Part shown: piece by piece, positions 1 through 7,071 of the stretch
Numbering within the stretch: position 1 is the stretch's first letter
How the letters are laid out: each line of letters opens with the position of its first letter
Assembly (NCBI GenBank): GCA_947176425.1
Contig: CAMWQV010000086.1
Location: forward strand, 1-7,412
Origin: an uncultured Clostridia bacterium
Lineage (GTDB): Bacteria; Bacillota; Clostridia; Oscillospirales; Oscillospiraceae
DNA: 7,412 nucleotides
Reading direction: 5' to 3'
Notes under the pieces: generated by a model
Told to the model about the DNA's origin: nothing
What the model saw: only the letters and a program-made list of their open reading frames with translations
The model's database searches: none
Made by a program: the position numbers and the translations under genes

Positions 1-447
1 CGTCCGGATATGGCATATTTCAGCTTTACAGATAAATTGGCAGCAGGAAAAAAGATTACACTGTATAACAATGGCCAGAATAAACGGGATTTCACATATA
101 TCAGCGATGTGACAGATGCAATTGAAAAGATGATGACAAAGACGCCATCCCCTGACGAAAATGGAGTATGTCATAAAATATATAATATTGGGAATAACCA
201 TCCAGTTGACGTAATGACATTTGTTTATACACTGGAAAAAGCATTGAAAAAAGAAGGGATTCTTTCTGCGAAAATGCACCTTGATGAATATATTGATTAT
301 ATTGACGCGCAGCCGGGGGATGTGGAGCTGACATATGCGGGCATTCAGGATTTGCAGGATGATTTCGGACTTTGCCCAAGAATTACATTAGATGACGGCC
401 TTGGACACTTTGCCAGATGGTATGCAGAGAATCGAACTCATCTTTAG
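1..447 (+). CDS. NAD-dependent nucleotide-sugar epimerase, probably UDP-glucuronate 4-epimerase (C-terminal part, 5' end cut by window)
   Basis: Open from the first base, so the gene starts outside the window; 148 residues are visible. The beginning (R-P-D-M-A-Y-F) matches the 'GRPDMA' segment found in UDP-glucuronate 4-epimerases of the extended short-chain dehydrogenase family. It is followed by the substrate-domain motif RDFTYISDV and, near the end, the 'QPGDV..TYA' segment and the 'DFG..P...L..GL..F..WY' tail typical of the family. The NAD-binding N-terminus and the catalytic Tyr-x-x-x-Lys lie upstream and cannot be checked. Known members interconvert UDP-glucuronate and UDP-galacturonate in the cytoplasm, giving an acidic sugar for capsule or exopolysaccharide. 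Related 4-epimerases or 4,6-dehydratases of other UDP-sugars are possible alternatives. This gene is visibly more AT-rich than those at the other end of the window. Confidence 0.85.
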   Translation, partial: RPDMAYFSFTDKLAAGKKITLYNNGQNKRDFTYISDVTDAIEKMMTKTPSPDENGVCHKIYNIGNNHPVDVMTFVYTLEKALKKEGILSAKMHLDEYIDYIDAQPGDVELTYAGIQDLQDDFGLCPRITLDDGLGHFARWYAENRTHL

Positions 448-609
448 AAAATAGCAGCGGCTATATTAACCGAAAAAGTTGCAAAACTGCGATAGGACGC
501 AGCTGAAGTATATTTGAAGAATTGCTTTTTCTTCCAAGGTAATATCCAGATATCGAAGAGTGCAATTTTTAAGGAATACTATGAATAGGCATTTTGCCAA
601 AGATAGGAG
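448..609 (+). other. Intergenic gap between the epimerase gene and the first glycosyltransferase gene
   Basis: AT-rich stretch of 162 bases and the only sizeable non-coding region in the window. It contains a small inverted repeat, CTGCG at 487-491 and CGCAG at 498-502 with a six-base loop, but no T-run follows, so it is not a convincing terminator. A second imperfect one (TTGAAGAA at 514-521 against TTCTTCCAA at 529-537) is also weak. I found no -35/-10 pair with good spacing and no credible small gene. A promoter for the downstream genes may still lie here. Confidence 0.5.
605..609 (+). promoter_or_regulatory. Ribosome binding site that argues for a TTG start of the first GT4 gene
   Basis: AGGAG directly abuts the ATG at 610 with no spacer, which is too close for normal initiation. 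The in-frame TTG codons at 616 and 619 lie 6 and 9 bases downstream, the normal range, so one of them is the likelier start. Confidence 0.6.
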
Positions 610-615
610 ATGAAT

Positions 616-2091
616 TTGTTGGAAGAAAAGGAGAATCTTGCAATACTTGTCTGGTCATTATGGGGTGGCGGTGCAGAACGAATCGCAGGCCTTTTGTCTA
701 TTTATTTATCAGCGTATTATCATGTGTACTTGTTTTTGGCAGATACTGAATACATCATTTACGATTATGAAGGAGAGATTGTCGATGTAGAGCCGGATGG
801 TAAAACGGAATATCGTGAGGAAAACGTGGCAAAGGCCAAAGAAAAGTATAATATCCGTTATTCGATCAGCTTTCTGGATGATATGAATTACATAAACATA
901 CGAACAAAAAAGGATGATTATGTGATTGTATCTGCGCGCTGTTCACTTTCGTATTTTGACCCGCCGCAGGATTCTTATATGTACGCGATGAAGCGATATT
1001 TCAACGATGCAGATGCGGTCGTCGCCGTGTCAGAGGGTGTGAAATATGAGATGGTCCAAAAGTTTGGCGTTGATGCGGCGAAAATTGTCACAATATATAA
1101 CTTCATCCAGCAGGATATCGTTCAGCAGGCGGCGCAGGAATCAACGGATGTGCAAGAGGACGGCAGAAAGCGGATCGTCAGCATCGGAAGGTTTGACAGG
1201 CAGAAAAACCAGATCCGTTTGCTCCGGCAATTTGCGGGATTAAGGACGCTACGGGATGATGTGAAATTGATCCTGATTGGAGGCGGAGAAGAAGAGGCAT
1301 CCATACGCGAAGAAATCAATCGCTTGGGAATAGATGGGGATGTTGAATTAATCCCATATTGTAAAAATCCGTTTCCCTATCTTGCTAAGGCTTACATGTA
1401 TGCAATGACTTCCCATTATGAGGGCCTGCCCAATGCAATTCTGGAGGCGATGTGTCTGCGGATACCGGTTGTTGCTGTCGATTGTGTTGGCGGCCCCAGA
1501 GAGCTGTTGAGTGGCCGGTCGGACTATGAGAATCCGATCAGGGGAGTTCTTACTTGTCCTCGCGGAATACTTGTAGAAGACCGGGAAAGTGATGACGATG
1601 GTTCTACGTTTTTCTTTCGGGATGCGATGAATTATATGTTGGAACATCCTGATTATCACAGCAAGGTTCAGGCGGATGAACACGAATATATGCAGTCTTA
1701 TCAGAATGCACATATCCTTGAGAAATGGAAACATGTTCTTGAAGACCTGAAAAGAACCCCACAGACGCCTGCCGCTCCACTGATTGATTCAGATAAGACA
1801 GCGGTGATTTATGGGGCCGGCAAGCTTGGCAGAGAGGCGCTGAAATTATGCAGGCAGAATCAAGTGGAGGTTTTGTCGTTTCTTGTATCGAATCTTTCTG
1901 GTAATCCATCAGAAATAGAAGGGGTACCCGTTTGCGAGATCGATAACAGCCGCGTCACCCCTGAGAATGTGCAGGTATTGTTGGGCTTGAGCAAAAAATT
2001 CCATGATGAAGCAGTTCGTAAATTACGAAATCATGGATATTCGGATATCCGTTTTGTACAATTCAAAAAGGAGAATGAGGAAATTGTTTAA
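616..2091 (+). CDS. Glycosyltransferase family 4 (GT-B fold) with C-terminal Rossmann-like module
   Basis: Probable cytoplasmic transferase that adds one sugar to a lipid-linked polysaccharide intermediate; donor and acceptor are unknown. Numbered from the TTG at 616 (491 residues). Residues 17-22 (GGGAER) form the glycine-rich N-terminal loop of GT4 enzymes. Residues 191-198 (GRFDRQKN) are the linker motif before the donor domain, and E269 and E277 in EGLPNAILE form the E-x7-E signature of retaining GT4 enzymes. GGPREL follows at 292-297. The GT part ends near residue 375. From about 394 a separate Rossmann-like domain begins (VIYGAGKLG, intact GxGxxG) and runs to the end. An ATG at 610 is in frame but abuts the RBS, so TTG 616 (or 619) is preferred. 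The stop overlaps the proposed start of the next gene by 8 bases, suggesting translational coupling. Confidence 0.88.
   Translation: MLEEKENLAILVWSLWGGGAERIAGLLSIYLSAYYHVYLFLADTEYIIYDYEGEIVDVEPDGKTEYREENVAKAKEKYNIRYSISFLDDMNYINIRTKKDDYVIVSARCSLSYFDPPQDSYMYAMKRYFNDADAVVAVSEGVKYEMVQKFGVDAAKIVTIYNFIQQDIVQQAAQESTDVQEDGRKRIVSIGRFDRQKNQIRLLRQFAGLRTLRDDVKLILIGGGEEEASIREEINRLGIDGDVELIPYCKNPFPYLAKAYMYAMTSHYEGLPNAILEAMCLRIPVVAVDCVGGPRELLSGRSDYENPIRGVLTCPRGILVEDRESDDDGSTFFFRDAMNYMLEHPDYHSKVQADEHEYMQSYQNAHILEKWKHVLEDLKRTPQTPAAPLIDSDKTAVIYGAGKLGREALKLCRQNQVEVLSFLVSNLSGNPSEIEGVPVCEIDNSRVTPENVQVLLGLSKKFHDEAVRKLRNHGYSDIRFVQFKKENEEIV
2065..2073 (+). promoter_or_regulatory. Ribosome binding site for the ATP-grasp gene, inside the end of the GT4 gene
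   Basis: AAAAAGGAG lies within the last codons of the upstream gene. The ATG at 2075 is only one base away. The in-frame TTG at 2084 is ten bases away and fits better. The alternative ATG at 2003 would need an 89-base overlap and shows no good site before it. Confidence 0.55.
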
Positions 2092-3244
2092 AGAATCTTT
2101 GAAACAAATTCTGGAAAAAACAACAGGAAGACCATGTGTCATCGTCGGAGCGGGTATACAAGGACGGGAATTGGCTGGTGCCTTGATCGACCACGAACGC
2201 GATATTCAATTTTTCTTTGATAACAAAGAGGAACTGGATGGTCTGAATATTTACGGTATTCCAGTGAGAAAACCGGTATGTCTTGCGGAAGTCAATATGT
2301 GTTATGTCATCAGCGTTGCAGACCCGTTCATTCGCTATCAGTTAAAAAAACAGCTGACAGGATTGGGCATAAAAGAATCGGATATTCTATGCTACTTTCC
2401 AAATAGGTGCCTCGATTATCATGCAACGCTTCGTCCGGAAGAGTACAAGGACGCCATTGATGCCCTGTTTGAGGAAATGTTCGGAAGACCGATGAACTGG
2501 GAGAATCCGCAGACCTACAACGAGAAAATCAACTGGGAAAAGCTGAACCTTCAGGACAGCCGACGGGGTATGCTGGCGGATAAAAGCCTTGCCCGCACAT
2601 GGGTTGCTGAAAAAATTGGGGAGTCTCATTTGACGAAGCATTTTGGCGTATGGGAGAGGCCGGAGGAAATCGACTTCGATGCGCTGCCAGATAAATTCGT
2701 ATTAAAAGCGAACAACGGAAGCGGACGAAATATCCTCGTCCCTGACAAGCGGAAAATGAACCTCCCCCAAATCATGGAACAATTGGATTATTGGATGGCG
2801 TCGGATTACAGGTTTAACTCATTTGAAATGCATTACGGGGAAATCAAACCGCGCATCATTGCGGAGGAATATCTGGATGGTCTTGCGGAAACATTGTATG
2901 ACTACAACATCTATTGCTTTCATGGTGAACCAAAGTATGTCTGGTGCATAAAGGGGAGTCACCGCCCAGGATGTACCGCAACTTTTTATGATACGGACTG
3001 GAACAGGCAGCCGTTTTCCTATGGCTATCCGCTGGATGTTTATCCGGCACCAAAGCCCGCGGAGCTGGAACAGATGCTTGAATTAACCAGGGTTCTGTGC
3101 AAGGATTTTGAACATGTACGTGTGGACTGGTATATTATGCCAGATGGACGGATTCTGTTTGGCGAGATAACATTCCAGACATGGTCCGGCCTGAACCATA
3201 TCATTCCGTCAAAATATGACCGCTATTTGGGGTCTTTGATTTGA
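2084..3244 (+). CDS. TupA-like ATP-grasp protein with N-terminal Rossmann-like module
   Basis: Numbered from the TTG at 2084 (386 residues); ATG at 2075 would add three residues. Residues 19-27 (VIVGAGIQG) open a Rossmann-like domain of about 100 residues with intact GxGxxG, then FFDN and a GIPV turn. From about residue 130 the sequence follows the TupA-type ATP-grasp pattern: TYNEKINWEK, FVLKANNGSG (K208, flexible glycine loop 212-214), RIIAEEYLD (E261/E262), DYNIYCF from D273, VRVDWY (D348) and FGEITF (E361). These are plausible ATP and Mg ligands. TupA is linked to teichuronopeptide synthesis in alkaliphilic Bacillus, and ATP-grasp enzymes usually join a carboxylate to an amine through an acyl phosphate. 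Next to a uronate epimerase, amidation of an acidic glycan is a reasonable inference, but some relatives are labelled glycosyltransferases without proof. The gap to the next gene is 24 bases. Confidence 0.85.
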   Translation: MFKESLKQILEKTTGRPCVIVGAGIQGRELAGALIDHERDIQFFFDNKEELDGLNIYGIPVRKPVCLAEVNMCYVISVADPFIRYQLKKQLTGLGIKESDILCYFPNRCLDYHATLRPEEYKDAIDALFEEMFGRPMNWENPQTYNEKINWEKLNLQDSRRGMLADKSLARTWVAEKIGESHLTKHFGVWERPEEIDFDALPDKFVLKANNGSGRNILVPDKRKMNLPQIMEQLDYWMASDYRFNSFEMHYGEIKPRIIAEEYLDGLAETLYDYNIYCFHGEPKYVWCIKGSHRPGCTATFYDTDWNRQPFSYGYPLDVYPAPKPAELEQMLELTRVLCKDFEHVRVDWYIMPDGRILFGEITFQTWSGLNHIIPSKYDRYLGSLI

Positions 3245-3268
3245 CGGCAGGCAAGGGAGTTTGAGCGC

Positions 3269-4942
3269 ATGGAGAGCAGGATTTTGGTTTTGGCTTACGA
3301 GTACACGCTCGGCGGAGCGCAGGCGCAGCTCAGACATATTATCCATGCGTTGGATGCGCAGGGGCGCTTGACAGATGTTTATATTGCGAATTCGTTGAGA
3401 AGAGACCAGGATCCGTTGCTGGAAGAGGATATCCGTCAATTGCGCCATGTGACTTTTTTTGAGCTGTCCCTTCATGGAAAATCTGTGTATGGGGAAAGGG
3501 AAGCTCTGCGCGATTTTGTCCGTGCGCACACTGGAAGGAATTATAGCACTGTATTGATTTTTCAAAATATTTATGTGCCATTGATCCCATTTTTCAAAGA
3601 GCTGGGAATTCCAACCGTCTATTCAGAAAGACTGGATGCTCAGCAGATCTGTGAAGACGCATCCTTCCGTTCGTCTGTTGTACAGAGCGATATTTTGACC
3701 GCTAATTCCATGTGCGCCGCGAAAAGAATGGAAAAGGTTTTCGGAAGAAACATACGGGTTGTGCTGAATGGAAAAGAACCTCGGGAAAGAATCCCGTACA
3801 GGCATCCAAAGCAGATCCGGAATATCCTCGTACCCTGCCGGATCGACCCGATCAAAAATCTCATGCTTGTATTGGATATGGCGTTCCAACACAAAGATAG
3901 AGCGTTTGAAATACGGTTTGTAGGGGAGACGCAATATAAAAAATATGCGGCAAAAATGAAAGCCAGAATTCAGGAACAGGACTTGAGCCACCGGATTGCC
4001 CTTATAGGCTATCGAAAAGATATGGAGGCTGAATATGCTTGGGCGGATTTGGTGGTTTTGCCGTCCCTGGCCGAAGGTACGCCCAATGTTGTCTTGGAAG
4101 CCTTTCAATACGGACGTCCTGTGATTGTTTCGGATATCGAATCCGAAAGAGACATCGTGACGGACAAACAGCTTCGTTTTTCACCGAAGGACCCGGAGGA
4201 ACTGTATGCGTGCATTCAACACATCGAAAAGATGACGGAGGCCGAAAAAGAAACCATGCTGGAAACACACAGCCGGTTTGTCATTGCGAATTATAGCCTC
4301 TCGAACATGACGGATACTTTCATCAGATTTCTACGAGAGGCGGAAACCCTGGAGCGGGTGCCGCAGCAAGCGGCAGGCTATGCGGCATGTGAATCGGATC
4401 TGCGGAGTGTCATTCTGGAACACGAGAAAAAGGAACGTTTTTATTCGCTTCTGTGCAGATGGAACCAGAGACTCCAAAAAGGAGAATGTGCCGAACGCTA
4501 TTTTCTGAAACGCGGACAAAAAGAGATTGCAATTTATGGATTTCGCGAACTAGGAGAACTTCTCTATCAGGAACTAAACGGATCCAGTGTGAAGGTGAAA
4601 TGTATCCTTGATAAAAACGCGGACCAGATCGATGTGGAGGATATCCCTGTTCTTGTCCCGGAAGCCGCTTCTGGCATCACAGTGGACGCAGTTGTTGTGA
4701 CGGCTGTCACCTGCTTTGATCAGATACAAGAAACATGGAGAGCATTTTGGGACTGTGAGATTATTTCCTTAGAAGATATCATTTATGGGGGAGAAAAAAG
4801 TGAAGAAGTATATCTTGGTCGGAGCCGGGGCATATGCGGTAGAGGTCATGAAAAAAATCGGGAAAGAGAATGTCGCATTTTTTTGCCGGTCCGTAGTGAA
4901 GAAGCCGGAGGTGGAAGGAATCCCCGTGATTTCCCCGGATGA
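3269..4942 (+). CDS. Glycosyltransferase family 4 with C-terminal Rossmann-like module; apparent out-of-frame extension at the end
   Basis: The ATG at 3269 has a good AAGGGAG site at 3253-3259 with a nine-base spacer. The open frame gives 557 residues. LGGAQAQ at 14-20 is the N-terminal glycine loop, VPCRIDPIKN at 188-197 corresponds to the usual 'VGRLDPIKN', and E269 and E277 in EGTPNVVLE form the E-x7-E signature of retaining GT4 enzymes. The GT domain ends near 350. After a helical linker a Rossmann-like module runs from about 419 to 507, with GFRELG where GxGxxG is expected. The domain seems to finish at 'EDIIYGG'. The last 47 or so residues are Arg/Glu/Gly-rich and resemble a wrong-frame reading of the next gene, which overlaps by 143 bases from its GTG. 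A one-base shift in the G5 or A6 run at 4787-4799 would instead end the protein at the TGA at 4801-4803, near 511 residues. Sugar specificity is unknown. Confidence 0.85.
   Translation: MESRILVLAYEYTLGGAQAQLRHIIHALDAQGRLTDVYIANSLRRDQDPLLEEDIRQLRHVTFFELSLHGKSVYGEREALRDFVRAHTGRNYSTVLIFQNIYVPLIPFFKELGIPTVYSERLDAQQICEDASFRSSVVQSDILTANSMCAAKRMEKVFGRNIRVVLNGKEPRERIPYRHPKQIRNILVPCRIDPIKNLMLVLDMAFQHKDRAFEIRFVGETQYKKYAAKMKARIQEQDLSHRIALIGYRKDMEAEYAWADLVVLPSLAEGTPNVVLEAFQYGRPVIVSDIESERDIVTDKQLRFSPKDPEELYACIQHIEKMTEAEKETMLETHSRFVIANYSLSNMTDTFIRFLREAETLERVPQQAAGYAACESDLRSVILEHEKKERFYSLLCRWNQRLQKGECAERYFLKRGQKEIAIYGFRELGELLYQELNGSSVKVKCILDKNADQIDVEDIPVLVPEAASGITVDAVVVTAVTCFDQIQETWRAFWDCEIISLEDIIYGGEKSEEVYLGRSRGICGRGHEKNRERECRIFLPVRSEEAGGGRNPRDFPG
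4787..4793 (+). promoter_or_regulatory. Ribosome binding site for the GT90 gene
   Basis: GGGGGAG lies six bases before the GTG at 4800, the normal spacing. The in-frame ATG at 4785 overlaps this site and has no comparable site upstream, so GTG 4800 is preferred. Confidence 0.65.
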
Positions 4943-5930
4943 GTGCAAGGACAGGTGTGCGGATTATACGGTCATGATCGTTGCCCAGCATCGGGAGACC
5001 CGCATCACACTTGCCGAAGAACTCAGAAAGCGTGAGATTCCCTTTGAAATATATAAGCGTCATATCAGGAATCATATACCAGAGCGCTTCATTCATATTT
5101 ACAGCAAAGATGGAGAGATCCTTTACAGCGCGAACAATCAGAATCTTTTGGTTGCGGTTGATCAACTGCGCATTGACAATACGATTGCCATGTATCAGGA
5201 GATGTTCCGCGTATATGAAAGGGATTTCAGGAATCGGGAGGTTGATGTCCGAATCAGTATTGACGACAGCCCTTGGGAACCGTTTGAATATGAGGAGGAA
5301 TATGGGTGGGGCCATGTGTTTGCATACTCCACAACATATACGCTGAAAGACCGCGTCATTCCCATTCCTGATTACAAAAGCTGTTTTCGTGAAGATTGCT
5401 ATTATTACAAGGATGCTACGCCCGAATTGTGCCGAGAAGCCGCGGAAAAACCCTGGACAGATCCACGGGCGTACTGGATTGGTTCTTTTCTAAATGAGAG
5501 CAGGTTGAATTTATGGGAAATGTCCCGCAAATATCCGGAACATATTTTGGCGGAAGCTGCGGTGTGGGTTGGGTACAAGCCGATGCCGGAACAGGCAAGA
5601 TACAAATACTTGATTGACGTTCGGGGATATGGATGGACGGACCGTGTAAAGACGCTTTTGATGTTGGGGAGGCCGGTACTGTTAGTTGATAGGCCCGTGG
5701 TGGAATGGTATATGGAGTATATGGAGCCGATGAAGCACTATGTCCCGGTGAAAGAAGATCTGTCTGATCTGATAGAAAAGATCCAATATCTGAACAGTCA
5801 TCCGGACCAGTACGATTTTATCGTGAAGAACACAAAAAAATTTGTTCGGCAATATTTAAGCACGGAAAGCATTTTAAAATATCTCCGGGATGTCACGCTT
5901 CAATATGGAACACAGGAATTGAAGCAATAG
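4800..5930 (+). CDS. GT90 (CAP10/LpsA-like) glycosyltransferase with N-terminal Rossmann-like module
   Basis: Numbered from the GTG at 4800 (376 residues). Residues 4-13 (YILVGAGAYA) open a Rossmann-like domain to about residue 90, with an EGIPV turn; the third Gly of GxGxxG is Ala. The rest resembles the CAP10/GT90 family by pattern: FAYSTTYTLKDRVIPIPDY at 174-192 (cf. the 'IPIPD' segment), WTDPRAYWIGSF at 219-230 with R235 (cf. 'AFWRGS..RL'), KYLIDVRGYGWTDR at 269-282 (cf. 'KYLINIDGNG.S.R'), then 'GRPVLLVD', 'HYVPV..DLSDL' and a closing helical stretch. Known GT90 members include fungal capsule CAP10 proteins, animal protein O-glucosyltransferases and bacterial lipopolysaccharide LpsA proteins; they typically transfer glucose or xylose. 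Here it most likely adds a sugar to a glycan intermediate in the cytoplasm. Its start forms a GTGA overlap with a stop codon that the upstream gene reads past. The family call rests on motif memory, without a profile search. Confidence 0.78.
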   Translation: MKKYILVGAGAYAVEVMKKIGKENVAFFCRSVVKKPEVEGIPVISPDECKDRCADYTVMIVAQHRETRITLAEELRKREIPFEIYKRHIRNHIPERFIHIYSKDGEILYSANNQNLLVAVDQLRIDNTIAMYQEMFRVYERDFRNREVDVRISIDDSPWEPFEYEEEYGWGHVFAYSTTYTLKDRVIPIPDYKSCFREDCYYYKDATPELCREAAEKPWTDPRAYWIGSFLNESRLNLWEMSRKYPEHILAEAAVWVGYKPMPEQARYKYLIDVRGYGWTDRVKTLLMLGRPVLLVDRPVVEWYMEYMEPMKHYVPVKEDLSDLIEKIQYLNSHPDQYDFIVKNTKKFVRQYLSTESILKYLRDVTLQYGTQELKQ

Positions 5931-5956
5931 CGACAAATGGAAAGAGGACGATCCAT

Positions 5957-7045
5957 ATGGTTTCTGTCATCATTGACAATTACAATTATGCATGTTATCT
6001 GCATGAGGCGGTGGAGTCCGTCCTGTTCCAGACGTACAAGGACTGGGAACTGCTCCTTGTAGATGACGGTTCATCCGATGGATCCCAGGAAGTTATGCGC
6101 CGCTATGCTGCACAGAGACCGGGACAGATCCGGTGTATTGAGAAGGAAAACGGCGGACAGGCATCCTGCTTCAATGCGGGATTTTCTGTGGCAAGGGGAG
6201 AGATCATCGCGTTTCTGGACAGCGACGACTTCTGGTTTCCCACGAAGCTTGAGAGAATCGTGAAAGCCCACGAAGATCACAGCTTTGCAGCCCATGAAAA
6301 GCACTTTTCAGATGGAACAAGACAGAACATTCATACGGATTTCAATGCAGAACGGTCACGCATCCTGCGAACATACGGCGTGATGGACAGCTATGACATA
6401 ACAACTTCAACGATGTCCTTGAAACGGGAGCTTGCGGAGAAGATTTTTCCGATGCCGGAAGAAGACTTCCGCATCTGTGCTGACCACTATGTAAATTTTG
6501 TGGCGACATATTATGAAAACGTATGTTATTTGCACGAAAAGCTCTCCTATTACCGGATTCACGGGGCTAATGGGTTTGTCACAAAATCTTCAGAAATCAA
6601 ATCGACGTTTGCAAACCAGTCCCTTGATTATGCCTGCGTGGAATATATGAATGCGAAGCTGCAAAAAGAGGGAGCGGCGGAACGGATTCCGCATCGGTCC
6701 TTCCGGCTGACAGATGCGCTGTGGGCGGATATCGGCGAGGGCTTCGCTATCCGGAGTGGGAAACGGTATCTGCTGTATGGAACGGGAAATGATTCCTACC
6801 GGTTCGCCCGTTCCGTCATCGAAAGAGAGGGAATCCTCGCGGGATTTTGCGACTCCGATCCCCGCAGGCAAGGGCTTGTCCATCACGCGAAACGAGTCTG
6901 GAAACCGGAGGAACTGCTGTCACGCCGGGAGGAATATGACCGGATTCTCATCGCATCTATTCAGTATTACCCGGAGATTGCAGCGAAGCTGGAAAGCATG
7001 GGACTGCACCGCGGTTCGGATTATATATATACACCAGTTTTTTGA
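5957..7045 (+). CDS. Glycosyltransferase family 2 (GT-A fold) with C-terminal Rossmann-like module
   Basis: ATG at 5957 is preceded by GAGGA at 5944-5948 with an eight-base spacer; 26 bases separate it from the GT90 gene. The protein has 362 residues. The N-terminus is a classic GT2 nucleotide-binding fold: VSVIIDNYNYACYL at the start, D36-D37-G38-S39 on the second conserved strand, ENGGQASCFNAGF, and D88-S89-D90-D91, where the DxD metal and nucleotide-sugar site is expected. The GT part ends near residue 265, short for the family, with no membrane helix. From about 269 a Rossmann-like domain follows (YLLYGTGNDS, GxG kept but the third Gly replaced), with a CDSDP strand end and a 'YDRILIAS' strand, to the C-terminus. 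Likely an inverting transferase acting on a membrane-linked glycan at the cytoplasmic face; donor unknown. Confidence 0.88.
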   Translation: MVSVIIDNYNYACYLHEAVESVLFQTYKDWELLLVDDGSSDGSQEVMRRYAAQRPGQIRCIEKENGGQASCFNAGFSVARGEIIAFLDSDDFWFPTKLERIVKAHEDHSFAAHEKHFSDGTRQNIHTDFNAERSRILRTYGVMDSYDITTSTMSLKRELAEKIFPMPEEDFRICADHYVNFVATYYENVCYLHEKLSYYRIHGANGFVTKSSEIKSTFANQSLDYACVEYMNAKLQKEGAAERIPHRSFRLTDALWADIGEGFAIRSGKRYLLYGTGNDSYRFARSVIEREGILAGFCDSDPRRQGLVHHAKRVWKPEELLSRREEYDRILIASIQYYPEIAAKLESMGLHRGSDYIYTPVF

Positions 7046-7071
7046 AAACCACAAGGGGGAAAATTTGAACT

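Noticed and set aside
487..502. Hairpin CTGCG / CGCAG as a transcription terminator after the epimerase gene
   Set aside because: The stem is only five base pairs and no run of T follows.
509..582. Possible promoter elements (TTGAAG at 514, TAATAT at 540, TACTAT at 577)
   Set aside because: The spacing between -35-like and -10-like boxes is about 20 bases for the first pair, and TACTAT has no -35 partner.
571..589. Mini-ORF: AAGG followed by an ATG at 581
   Set aside because: It runs into a TAG after two codons (Met-Asn), so no peptide of interest is encoded.
2003..2083. Upstream ATG start for the ATP-grasp gene
   Set aside because: It would overlap the GT4 gene by 89 bases across that gene's Rossmann-like module. 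The extra residues do not look like part of a domain, and a good ribosome site lies downstream at 2065-2073.
3623..4108. Minus-strand open frame (161 residues) opposite the second GT4 gene
   Set aside because: It lies fully over the conserved GT4 catalytic region of the plus-strand gene and shows no motif of its own.
4779..5315. Long open frame on the minus strand (178 residues) opposite the GT90 gene
   Set aside because: The plus-strand frame here carries clear domain motifs; the minus frame has no recognisable domain and no convincing ribosome site, so it is taken as a shadow.
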